Assembly (NCBI RefSeq): GCF_003991975.1
Contig: NZ_CP029822.1
Location: forward strand, 2,046,001-2,110,000
Source of the DNA: Entomomonas moraniae
GTDB taxonomy: Bacteria; Pseudomonadota; Gammaproteobacteria; Pseudomonadales; Pseudomonadaceae
DNA length: 64,000 bases
Reading direction: 5' to 3'
The notes below the pieces were generated by a model. The model did no database searches. It had not been told where the DNA came from and saw nothing but the letters and a program-made list of their open reading frames with translations. Each line of letters starts with the position of its first letter. Within the stretch, counting starts at the first letter, position 1. The position numbers were made by a program, and so were the translations under genes. Below are positions 1 to 7,465 of the stretch, one piece after another.

Positions 1-70
1 GTAAAAGTTATAGGCGGCTTGCCCTAAAAGCCAAGCCGCCTATAACCATTAAATGTATTAAATAATTCAC

Positions 71-427
71 TCACCACCAAGCGCTGAAGAATAATATTTC
101 TTCCTCAAAATCAAAGTGAGCTAGCGTTTCATCCACCCAAGCTTTAACGCCAGCCACATCCTCCCAATAATGCTCATCATACTCCGTACTGCCATAAAAG
201 AACCCTTCTTGGGTCGGAAACAGCTCCTGACAATTATCGGTAGTTAATTGATTAAGTATACCTTGTAGTTTCTCCAAATCTTCTTTGGAAATAGGAATAT
301 ACGCACAATTTGCAACAGCCATCACATGCGTATTAACCCACTGCAATAACGCATTCACCTTACGAAACTCACCCTTCTCCATTATCTCATCACGTGGACA
401 CGCAACAAACGAAATATCTAAACCCAT
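71..427 (-). CDS. Conserved hypothetical protein, 118 aa (paralogue of 1761-2123)
   Basis: I do not recognise a named family. The protein is acidic and cytoplasmic-looking, with no signal peptide or membrane segment. It shares a layout with the 120-residue product at 1761-2123: a Cys-Pro pair near residue 10-11, an N-A-L-L-x-W motif, N-C-x-E-x-F-P, then Y-D-E-x-Y-W, and a C-terminal F-x-x-(Q/S)-A-(S/W)-W end. The start is well set: AAGGAG lies five bases before the ATG. It lies in a minus-strand accessory block with a DUF932 protein, a neighbourhood typical of plasmids, phages and integrative elements, so an element-borne role is inferred. Confidence 0.6.
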   Translation of the reverse strand: MGLDISFVACPRDEIMEKGEFRKVNALLQWVNTHVMAVANCAYIPISKEDLEKLQGILNQLTTDNCQELFPTQEGFFYGSTEYDEHYWEDVAGVKAWVDETLAHFDFEEEILFFSAWW

Positions 428-642
428 AACAACTCCTTGGCTACATTAAATAACCAGCCATTAAAAATGATAGAAAATAAATACGTTAAAAATAAGAAAC
501 AAAAAGAAATACAGCAATAAAAACGAGAAGCACAGCCATGAAATGAAAATACAGATTGAAATAAAACCAAGAAAAACCAAATAGAAATAAACACTGATAA
601 ATAAAAAATTACTCAGCGACCTATTACTATGGCTATATAAAA

Positions 643-1512
643 CTACAGAGTTTTTACCCTAATCACCTGCCAAGCAAAATCATCAATAGCCTCTGCTAGT
701 CTTAACCCCAACTCATCAAAGTAGATATTATCGACTTCTGTTGGTTGGTTATCTGTTGCAGGATATAGCCTCAAACTGTAAGTATCACTACCACGGTCAT
801 ACACAATAGCGACCTTGCCTTTAAACTTCTGATTGCTGACTGTAAAACCAATACCCGGTGGTGTATCGGTATTAAGCGTACCAGCATCATTAATGGTAAA
901 ATCAGTAGTTCCTGCATCCACCAACAAATGACTAATCAACCTAAAACCATCCGGTGCCGGTATGTTTTCCAGCTGCTCAATTAAAGCTAATAACTCTGGT
1001 GATTGCAGTTGTTCTTTTGAGATAGGTAATGGTAGCGTAATACTTTTACCGCCCAGCATCATCTTAGTTACCGTATACTGCGTGCCATCGGGCAAGGTTT
1101 GTATTTCTTTTTCAGGCTCATCCACCCGTCTACCGTTAAAATCATGGCGGGCATACGGCGTGATCTCCACTTGATCATTTAACTTAGGCATCACATCCAC
1201 ATAAGCCACATCCACAATCACAAACTGATTTCTGGTTTGAGAGCGCTTAACTAAAATAAACACCTCATTCAAAAATACTACCTTACCCGTAAAAGGCTGT
1301 GGATCACTGCAAAATCCTAACACATTCGGTTGTGGCAACAACTCACAAAAGCGGTACTGATAGCGAGAACAATTACGTGGAATAAGTGATCTAATAATCT
1401 GAGCTAACGACGATTGAACCTGATCTCTATCCAACTTATTTAAACAGCCCGAACCTGAGTGAGAATCTGTATTGTCTGTGCTACCTGTATTGCTTTTATT
1501 CAATGATGACAT
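643..1512 (-). CDS. Hypothetical protein, 289 aa, accessory-region type
   Basis: No family recognised. The first ~28 residues are rich in Ser, Thr, Asn and Gly and look disordered. From about residue 38 the protein becomes ordered, with an Arg/Cys/Tyr-rich stretch (RNCSRYQYRFCELLPQP) and then a beta-rich segment around residues 75-125 (VFILVKRSQ, QFVIVDVAYVDV, ITPYARHDFNG). The C-terminal half is acidic and ends in a helix-like stretch (LAEAIDDFAWQVIRV). No transmembrane segment or signal peptide is visible. TAGGAG precedes the ATG. It sits between two paralogous ~120-aa genes, about 215-250 bases from each, so each gene may have its own promoter. Function unknown. Confidence 0.55.
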   Translation of the reverse strand: MSSLNKSNTGSTDNTDSHSGSGCLNKLDRDQVQSSLAQIIRSLIPRNCSRYQYRFCELLPQPNVLGFCSDPQPFTGKVVFLNEVFILVKRSQTRNQFVIVDVAYVDVMPKLNDQVEITPYARHDFNGRRVDEPEKEIQTLPDGTQYTVTKMMLGGKSITLPLPISKEQLQSPELLALIEQLENIPAPDGFRLISHLLVDAGTTDFTINDAGTLNTDTPPGIGFTVSNQKFKGKVAIVYDRGSDTYSLRLYPATDNQPTEVDNIYFDELGLRLAEAIDDFAWQVIRVKTL

Positions 1513-1760
1513 ACTAAAAAACTCCTAAGTAAAATCACTTCCTCCTTTAATCAATCCATAAACCACAGACGTGACAAAGCCTTCTGCTAGACAGAAAACA
1601 GTGTCATTCATTATTGATTGAAAGCATCTATGATCGTCTGATTATGACGAGCGATAAAAGAAGAAGTGAATAAAAAATGAAAAGAGAAAAATGAAGGGAT
1701 GAACAACTAATAGAAAATAACAATAAAATGAAAAGATTTAAAAATCCAAATAAATAAAAA

Positions 1761-2123
1761 CTACCAGCTAGCCTGCAAAAACAAGCGCTGCGCTGTAAAA
1801 TCAGTTTCAGCTAACTGCACAATACACCACTGCCTTAACTGATATACCTGCTGCCAATAGGTTTCATCGTATTCATCAAAACCATGCACAAAATTCCTAA
1901 TGGTTGGAAATACCTCTGTACAATTAGCGGCTGACAAGCCATTTAAATCACAAGATAATTTAACTAATGTTTCTTTTGTCAGCTCAATAATCCCGCTACT
2001 GTGTAACTCTACACAATGATGATCAAACCAATTCAGTAACGCATTACAGTGCTTTATCTCCCCACAAGGCTCAATCGCTTCAACAGGACAACGATAAGTA
2101 GCAAACACTAATTTATCGGCCAT
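1761..2123 (-). CDS. Conserved hypothetical protein, 120 aa (paralogue of 71-427)
   Basis: Small soluble protein of unrecognised family and clear paralogue of the gene at 71-427. Shared elements are a CP pair near the N-terminus, NALLNW, the NCTEVFP segment, YDETYW, and a C-terminal end in A-S-W. I place the start at the ATG at 2123, which has AAAGGAGG upstream, rather than at the TTG two codons earlier. It lies 29 bases downstream of the DUF932 gene on the same strand and is probably co-transcribed with it. Two divergent copies within 2 kb suggest an old duplication inside a mobile-element accessory module; the function is not known. Confidence 0.6.
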   Translation of the reverse strand: MADKLVFATYRCPVEAIEPCGEIKHCNALLNWFDHHCVELHSSGIIELTKETLVKLSCDLNGLSAANCTEVFPTIRNFVHGFDEYDETYWQQVYQLRQWCIVQLAETDFTAQRLFLQASW

Positions 2124-2152
2124 AAACAAATACCTCCTTTAAATAAAGTGAA

Positions 2153-3319
2153 TTAAGCAATCAATTTTAAAGCAGACGACAGAGCTTGCTGTTTTAACTG
2201 AGCCCCTTGCCCAAACCAAGCACTGTCCAAACGATTCTCCTGATTCTTAGCCCGACGTTTATGATCCACAAACTCCGTCACGGCATTAAGCAATCCCCAT
2301 GCAGTACCTTTAGCTGAAGCAAATTCAGAGCCACGACCCTCACCTTCGTACAGTTGCTGCACTTGTTTGATGGCACGACCATTAGGTAATTTGCTCCAAT
2401 CAATAGCATCAACAGAAGCTTGTACAATAGCTACAGGCATATTGCCGGTATTACGGACAATACGCTCTAGTAATGAAATCCCTCCAACTTCTGAGGAGTC
2501 ATGACCAACTTCGGTAATACGATTATCAATAACCCCCTTATCTTCATTCATTATGATATCCGTGGATAAAGCATCTTCTAAAGAAGCTGTAGGACTTAAC
2601 ACCTCCACCAAAAACTGCTCTGCCTCCTTATCCGATACCTTACGTTTCGTTAGTTCTGCCATCATTAACCGAAATTCATCCCAATGCCCCGTGGTTAAAT
2701 TCAACCGACGCTTTACCTCGGTGGCATTAAAATGCGTATTATGGGGCACCTTGATGGTATTCACCGTACGATTTACGGCAATCGACAACGTGTTTTGACA
2801 CACCACCCGTACTGTCGTAGGCGTAACCGTAGTAGCTAACGAACCATCACAAGAAGTAGCCAATAACACATACCCATTCACCTCGTCTTGCCTGCCTAAC
2901 ACACACGATTGTCCGGTACGGGCCAAGGCCCAAAACTTACGGCCTTGCTTTAATACTCCCGCGGTTTCCAGCTCAAAGCCAAACTGCTCGGTTAAATCAC
3001 GGTAAAACTCCAATACCTCCAGTGGTTGCACCACCTTATAACGACTACTTACTACTGATAATGGCAACTGACTGTCACTGCGATACAACACCTTCTGATC
3101 GGCAAAATCCACTAATGAGCGCGATAAATCAATGATGCCTGCATTATTAGTGTCGGTTGTATCAGACGCCACAAAACACACTGGTGCTTGCTTAATCTGC
3201 CAATCCATTCCGGCCTTATCGGCCCACACCTCAATCGGTTGTCCTGAAGGCAAGCTACTACCCAAGCCATGCCAAGGGGTTTCACCCACATACGCCATAC
3301 TCGATACCTGATGTGCCAT
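2153..3319 (-). CDS. DUF932 / TIGR03299 phage-plasmid-like protein, 388 aa
   Basis: The N-terminus (MAHQVSSMAYVGETPWHGLG) is the signature opening of the DUF932 family, called phage/plasmid-like protein TIGR03299. Typical conserved blocks follow: a Y-x-V-V-Q-P segment near residue 90, RVVCQNTL near 180, and a C-terminal WGLLNAVTEFVDH motif. The family is found on plasmids, phages and integrative elements; its biochemical role is not established. Upstream in-frame codons exist to 3388, but the homologous start is the ATG at 3319, preceded by GAGGAT. No signal peptide. The ~120-aa gene follows at once. This is the best single marker that the left end of the window is part of, or derived from, a mobile element. 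Confidence 0.85.
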   Translation of the reverse strand: MAHQVSSMAYVGETPWHGLGSSLPSGQPIEVWADKAGMDWQIKQAPVCFVASDTTDTNNAGIIDLSRSLVDFADQKVLYRSDSQLPLSVVSSRYKVVQPLEVLEFYRDLTEQFGFELETAGVLKQGRKFWALARTGQSCVLGRQDEVNGYVLLATSCDGSLATTVTPTTVRVVCQNTLSIAVNRTVNTIKVPHNTHFNATEVKRRLNLTTGHWDEFRLMMAELTKRKVSDKEAEQFLVEVLSPTASLEDALSTDIIMNEDKGVIDNRITEVGHDSSEVGGISLLERIVRNTGNMPVAIVQASVDAIDWSKLPNGRAIKQVQQLYEGEGRGSEFASAKGTAWGLLNAVTEFVDHKRRAKNQENRLDSAWFGQGAQLKQQALSSALKLIA

Positions 3320-3446
3320 ACTAAAATCCTCATCCTTTTTTATTACTTCAAATAAGCCAACAAAACAAACGTAATAACAATAAATCAATAAAAATAACTA
3401 AACCAATATCAATAAAATCAACTCATACAAAACTCAACACAACAAA

Positions 3447-3474
3447 AAGCCCCTTGGATTACCCCAAAGGGCTT
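3447..3474 (-). terminator. Rho-independent terminator
   Basis: AAGCCCCTTGG pairs with CCAAAGGGCTT (11-bp stem with one G-T wobble, 6-base loop). Read on the minus strand, the hairpin is followed by TTTTTGTT. It lies just downstream of the 36-residue peptide gene on the minus strand and insulates it from the DUF932 gene. Confidence 0.75.
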
Positions 3475-3551
3475 CTTATACTGTATAAATACGTGATTAA
3501 ATTAACCACGCTTAAAAAAATACTTAATGATCTAATCGTGTGTAGAGAACA

Positions 3552-3662
3552 TTACTTCAACTGATCTCTGACCCACTCAGACAATGAACTTGCGCTCTCG
3601 ACAGCCAGTTCAGCGGCTTTAACTGCTACCACTTTCAATAAAATCTCCACTAAGGAACCCAT
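3552..3662 (-). CDS. Small 36-residue amphipathic peptide
   Basis: A short reading frame starts MGSLVEILLKVVAVKAAELA and ends in ...SEWVRDQLK. An excellent ribosome site (AAAGGAG, eight bases before the ATG) and a dedicated terminator at 3447-3474 bracket it, so it looks like its own transcription unit. Residues about 3-25 form a strongly amphipathic helix with hydrophobic Val/Leu/Ile/Ala on one face and Glu/Lys on the other; there is no signal peptide. Such peptides can be membrane-active toxins, small regulators or membrane-protein partners, and nothing here decides between these. It is flanked by DUF932 and helicase genes of the accessory block. The reading frame and signals are seen in the sequence; the function is unknown. 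Confidence 0.5.
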   Translation of the reverse strand: MGSLVEILLKVVAVKAAELAVESASSLSEWVRDQLK

Positions 3663-3998
3663 ACATCACACTCCTTTACTGTTAATTATTGTAAAACCTT
3701 TAGTTAAATAGATAAAATCTTGCTGTTTCACTTCAGTGGCAACGCTTTATCTCAATAAACTCAGATAACGAAGTCAACTAACAAGATTAAATAAACAATA
3801 GGACTGTCTATTCAAAGAAATAATATATAACTGAAATTTTTTGCAGTCGGTATAAAGCTATATAACTGAGAACCTTATTAGCATTTAATTATTTATTTAA
3901 ACTTATAGGAACAGTTTAAATGACACACTACCAAAAAATTGTAATGTTACCTGTAAAAAACAAACGGCTACATTTATTAAAAATTTTGATAAAAATAA
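3663..3998. other. Intergenic region, 336 bases
   Basis: AT-rich spacer between the small-peptide gene and the end of the helicase gene. It presumably holds the promoter of the 36-residue peptide gene (minus strand). I see no further reading frame, RNA gene or repeat. Confidence 0.4.
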
Positions 3999-5831
3999 TT
4001 AGATATAATTGCTAGTAGCTGCTATAGCTGTATTTAATTTCTCAGCAAAGTGTGAATTTTCCCCATGAGTCATCACTAAATGCTTAGTAGCTCGAGTCAT
4101 GGCGACATAAAGTAGTCTAGCCTCATCTTCATGTGATCCTTCATATTTAGCCGGTAAACCTACAGCAGGAATGCAAACCAGTGGGTATTCTAGTCCCTTA
4201 CTGGCATGCATGGTCATTAAATTGATACCGATTTGGTCTTTTCTTTCTTTAATGGGAATACCACGTTTTTGACAACTTTTTTTAATCTCTTCCGCTATAT
4301 ATTTCCAACGATAGATAATGCCCATCTCTTGCCAAGGCATACCTGCTTGATTGTGTTCTATTAAGATATCCGCTATTCGTTCACACTCTTGATAGAGTTT
4401 AGGAAGTTTAATTAATAAAGGTAAAGAACCATGATTACCTGCGCCTATCGGTTCTATCGTGGGTGGTTGATCTTCATCTCTGCTTTCTGCATGAAGCAGC
4501 TCTTCAGCAAAGGCTTTAGCCACGGTGAGTATCTCTACGGTATTACGGTAGTTAAGTTTTAGAATAGTGGTACGTCCACGAGCCTGAATGCCTAGTTGTG
4601 AGAAGACGATTTTCTTTTTCTTTTGATAAATGGATTGTGCATCGTCGTAAAGTACTAGTAATGCGTTCGTTTCAGGATTGATCATTTGTACAATGAGCTT
4701 GTACCATTCATCTCTAAAATCATGGCCTTCATCGATTAAAATAGCATCGTATTGTCCACTGGGAATAAGCTTTCTATCAACATGTTCAATCACTTGTTGA
4801 ACACAAACTGCATGAAACTTTTCTTTTTCTGCTGATGTTTGATCTTTTTGCTTAGGGATGGAAATATTGTAAGTGGTCAGTTGACGGCGACACCACTCAT
4901 GAAAGTTCATGGCATTTACTTTTTCATGCAATCCTTTTTTGAGCATATTCTGCTCCAGTGTTTCAGCTAGTTTGCGATTAAAGCAAAGGATCAATATCGG
5001 TCTTTTGACCAGTGACGCTAGATACTCTGCACGATAACCTAATATCATGGTTTTACCTGAACCCGCGACGCCATGAATGATGCGATGTCCTTCGCCTAAG
5101 CTGCGAGCAAGCTGTTCTTGTTGGATATCCATGATTTTTAATATATCGGGTAATTCTGCTGTTGGATTATTAGTATCTTCTGCAAATAAATCTCGTTGTT
5201 CTGGTAGCCGTATTTCAGGAAAGATATGCCAGCGGATACGATCTATTTGCGGCAAAGTGATCAAACCACGCATTTTATACTGAAACATTGCCCAAAGGCG
5301 TTGTTGAAATGCTTCAGCATCGATGCTTTCTACCATTTCATCTCGACAAATAACAAGGTGTTCAGGAATTGCTTCCGCTAATTGCCCTTCATTAAACTGT
5401 TTACGTGTGATATTGGTAAGTACTACGCCTATAGCATAGGGCAGCATGAGTTTGCCTTTTCTAGGACCACCAGAAAACACTAATTGAGGATCTCGTTCCA
5501 ATAACTTAACAATAGCATGGCTATAATCTCTAGCTTGTTCTAAAGGATTTTTGACACTGCATTCACCTTTATCAGTCAGCAGTGTGGCATGGTCTTTATC
5601 TAGAGCGATTAATGTATCTATTTTCCAGTCTTTAACTTCAAAGACCAATAAACCCCGACAGGGATGAAAGATAATATAATCAGGATGTAGTGTTTTATTA
5701 CCAATAGCTACATCGTACCAACATAAATAATCTTCTTCGAGTTTGCCCTCTAATAACCTAGCAAAACGTTTCTCGCCTGAAGTCATGCGAGCTAGGCAGC
5801 TATTAAGAGTAGGGATTAAGGTAGCCATCAT
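3999..5831 (-). CDS. NERD-domain superfamily 1 (UvrD/Rep-like) DNA helicase, 610 aa
   Basis: The N-terminal ~130 residues are a NERD nuclease-related domain: HPDYIIF (Asp near 51) and FEVKDWK (Glu-Val-Lys near 65-67) give the D...ExK pattern of the PD-(D/E)XK fold. A UvrD/Rep-type helicase follows, with Walker A GVAGSGKT at about 254-261, Walker B ILIDEGHD near 366, LNYRNT, MTMHASKGLEYPLV (motif V) and LLYVAMTRATKHL (motif VI). The combination predicts an ATP-driven helicase with a possible nuclease activity on DNA. The start is placed at 5831, where AAGGAAG precedes the ATG; an upstream hydrophobic extension lacks support. It sits alone between an XRE gene and the DUF932 block. Element maintenance or defence are both plausible roles. 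Confidence 0.85.
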   Translation of the reverse strand: MMATLIPTLNSCLARMTSGEKRFARLLEGKLEEDYLCWYDVAIGNKTLHPDYIIFHPCRGLLVFEVKDWKIDTLIALDKDHATLLTDKGECSVKNPLEQARDYSHAIVKLLERDPQLVFSGGPRKGKLMLPYAIGVVLTNITRKQFNEGQLAEAIPEHLVICRDEMVESIDAEAFQQRLWAMFQYKMRGLITLPQIDRIRWHIFPEIRLPEQRDLFAEDTNNPTAELPDILKIMDIQQEQLARSLGEGHRIIHGVAGSGKTMILGYRAEYLASLVKRPILILCFNRKLAETLEQNMLKKGLHEKVNAMNFHEWCRRQLTTYNISIPKQKDQTSAEKEKFHAVCVQQVIEHVDRKLIPSGQYDAILIDEGHDFRDEWYKLIVQMINPETNALLVLYDDAQSIYQKKKKIVFSQLGIQARGRTTILKLNYRNTVEILTVAKAFAEELLHAESRDEDQPPTIEPIGAGNHGSLPLLIKLPKLYQECERIADILIEHNQAGMPWQEMGIIYRWKYIAEEIKKSCQKRGIPIKERKDQIGINLMTMHASKGLEYPLVCIPAVGLPAKYEGSHEDEARLLYVAMTRATKHLVMTHGENSHFAEKLNTAIAATSNYI

Positions 5832-6050
5832 TCTTCTTCCTTGAAAAAAACACGACACAAGAGGAAGTGAGTCATTAATTATTAAAAAATACTTACCATG
5901 GGCAAACAAGCAAAGTAAAAGCACAACAATAAGCAATGTATATACTTAATATTAAACTAAACTAGAAATTCATAGCTATTTAAAATATTAGACTTTAGTC
6001 TAAAGAATTAATTGTTTTTAGTGAGTTCAGATAGGCGTATTAATGAATTA

Positions 6051-6458
6051 TTATTTAAGCTTCTGCGCCCACGCCTCAATCTGCTCCATTAACCATTGTT
6101 TATTTGCAGAAGACAGTGAAGACAATAACTGATGTAAATATACCACCTCATCGCTGGGACGAGGGCTAGTTTGAGAGAGCAATTCCGTCACTGGACAACC
6201 CACGATCTCAGCTATCTCAATCAAGCGATCTACGGTTGGAATCACCACACCACGCTCCATCCGTGAAACTGCTTCATAGCCAATACCCAACGCCTCAGCT
6301 AACTGCTCTTGTGACAGATTCGCTTGTTTGCGGTACTTAGCAATTGCTTTACCAATGACATGGTTTAATGCCATCTCATTGGATGTATTTGATTGCTTAT
6401 TAGCTACAACTTGTTTTGTCTTTTTTGATAATTTTATTGATTTTACTGCTTTAACCAC
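6051..6458 (-). CDS. XRE-family transcriptional regulator, 135 aa
   Basis: A lambda-repressor-type helix-turn-helix occupies about residues 35-90: IGKAIAKYRKQANLSQEQLA, then EALGIGYEAVSRMERGVVIP with the recognition helix and the trailing P-T-V-D-R-L-I-E-I-A helix. A Lys-rich ~30-residue N-terminal tail precedes it, and a short helical tail follows. I prefer the GTG at 6458, which has GGAGGG six bases upstream; the ATG at 6497 has no ribosome site. It is divergent from the 119-aa gene at 6615, so the 156-base gap between them may hold an operator and both promoters. Target unknown. Confidence 0.8.
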   Translation of the reverse strand: MVKAVKSIKLSKKTKQVVANKQSNTSNEMALNHVIGKAIAKYRKQANLSQEQLAEALGIGYEAVSRMERGVVIPTVDRLIEIAEIVGCPVTELLSQTSPRPSDEVVYLHQLLSSLSSANKQWLMEQIEAWAQKLK

Positions 6459-6614
6459 GGTATACCCTCCACTCAACCTCCATGATCGGGTATTCATCGC
6501 TTATTTTGAATTGCATTATAGGATGTGTATGCACCCTATATAGTTGAATAATGATTTGCTTTATGTTCAAATAGGCATGTAAATATATTGACTATTTCAC
6601 TTATAAGGATACGG

Positions 6615-6974
6615 ATGATGACTATTGATGATGGTATTGACGAATACAAAGCCAATGATCTTAGTGCAGATAAATTAGATGAGTTAATTGTTCAAGGTAA
6701 AAGTTTCAAGGTGATTCATATCAAGGATATGGCGTCAGTGGTCAAACAACTTGAAAAAGCCATTGAGGATAAGAATTTAACCTGCCGTATTTATACAGAA
6801 TATCGTTCAACGACATTAGCAAGTGCATTAATACCTACGGGTATTACACAAGCTATTGGCTTATCATCTGCTATTGGCATTGGCATACATAATTTAGCAA
6901 CGTATAATCCACACTATGAAATAGGCAAGAATAAGCTTAATAATACTCTCACCATTATCAGAAAACGGGCTTAA
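6615..6974 (+). CDS. Hypothetical protein with Gly/Ala-rich hydrophobic segment, 119 aa
   Basis: Family not named. The acidic N-terminal half (DDGIDEYKANDLSADKLDEL) is followed by a hydrophobic, small-residue segment at about 70-97 (STTLASALIPTGITQAIGLS, SAIGIGIHN) and a conserved-looking tail (NLATYNPHYEIGKNKL). The hydrophobic part could be a membrane hairpin. AAGGAT lies just before tandem ATG codons at 6615 and 6618, making these better starts than the ATG at 6588. It lies between a divergent XRE gene and the T6SS PAAR gene. An accessory T6SS or toxin-like role is possible but not shown by the sequence. Confidence 0.5.
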   Translation: MMTIDDGIDEYKANDLSADKLDELIVQGKSFKVIHIKDMASVVKQLEKAIEDKNLTCRIYTEYRSTTLASALIPTGITQAIGLSSAIGIGIHNLATYNPHYEIGKNKLNNTLTIIRKRA

Positions 6975-7077
6975 TGGTATTTGTAATAGATGATATTGAA
7001 CCAGTCATTAGGTTGAGTAAATAACCTTTCAATTCAGCCATCATAAAAAATGATGATTACGATGAAAAAAAGGAGAT

Positions 7078-7344
7078 TTACTCAATCTTATATTCTGTTT
7101 GCGAAGCAATCAGCGTTGCCCCACAAGCCGTTTTCATGCCATCCACAGCAGGTTGTTTGCCATCAATGGTAAAGGTAGCGACACCCTCCACAATAGGATA
7201 GGTACCCAAACACAAAGGACAACTCACCATGTGTCCAACACAGGACACGGGAATCCCCTGTACAGGATAGGAGTCGATTCCCTCTAACACCACACCACCA
7301 TGAGAAGTAGTATCCCCTTTACGAATCACAGGTTTTAATGCCAT
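7078..7344 (-). CDS. PAAR-domain protein (T6SS spike tip), 88 aa
   Basis: A compact stand-alone PAAR protein begins MALKPVIRKGDTTSHGGVVL, the canonical start with the G-D-x-T-x-H-G-G motif. A second repeat (VSCVGHMVSCPLCLGTYPIV) and a final AVDGMKTACGATLIAS segment carry the Cys/His set expected to bind the structural zinc. PAAR proteins form the sharp cone on the VgrG trimer and couple effectors to the type VI spike. The length is normal for a PAAR without an effector extension. It is divergent from vgrG at 7466, sharing a short intergenic promoter region, and has AAAGGA before its ATG. Confidence 0.9.
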   Translation of the reverse strand: MALKPVIRKGDTTSHGGVVLEGIDSYPVQGIPVSCVGHMVSCPLCLGTYPIVEGVATFTIDGKQPAVDGMKTACGATLIASQTEYKIE

Positions 7345-7465
7345 TACACAATTCCTTTAAGGTTATTAAATAGACTAAATAGCATTATACATAAGTCGTA
7401 ATTTATGGCAGAATTATTTTAATTATCAGGTTATGAAGTACAAAAAAGTTGTACAAGGATTTATG

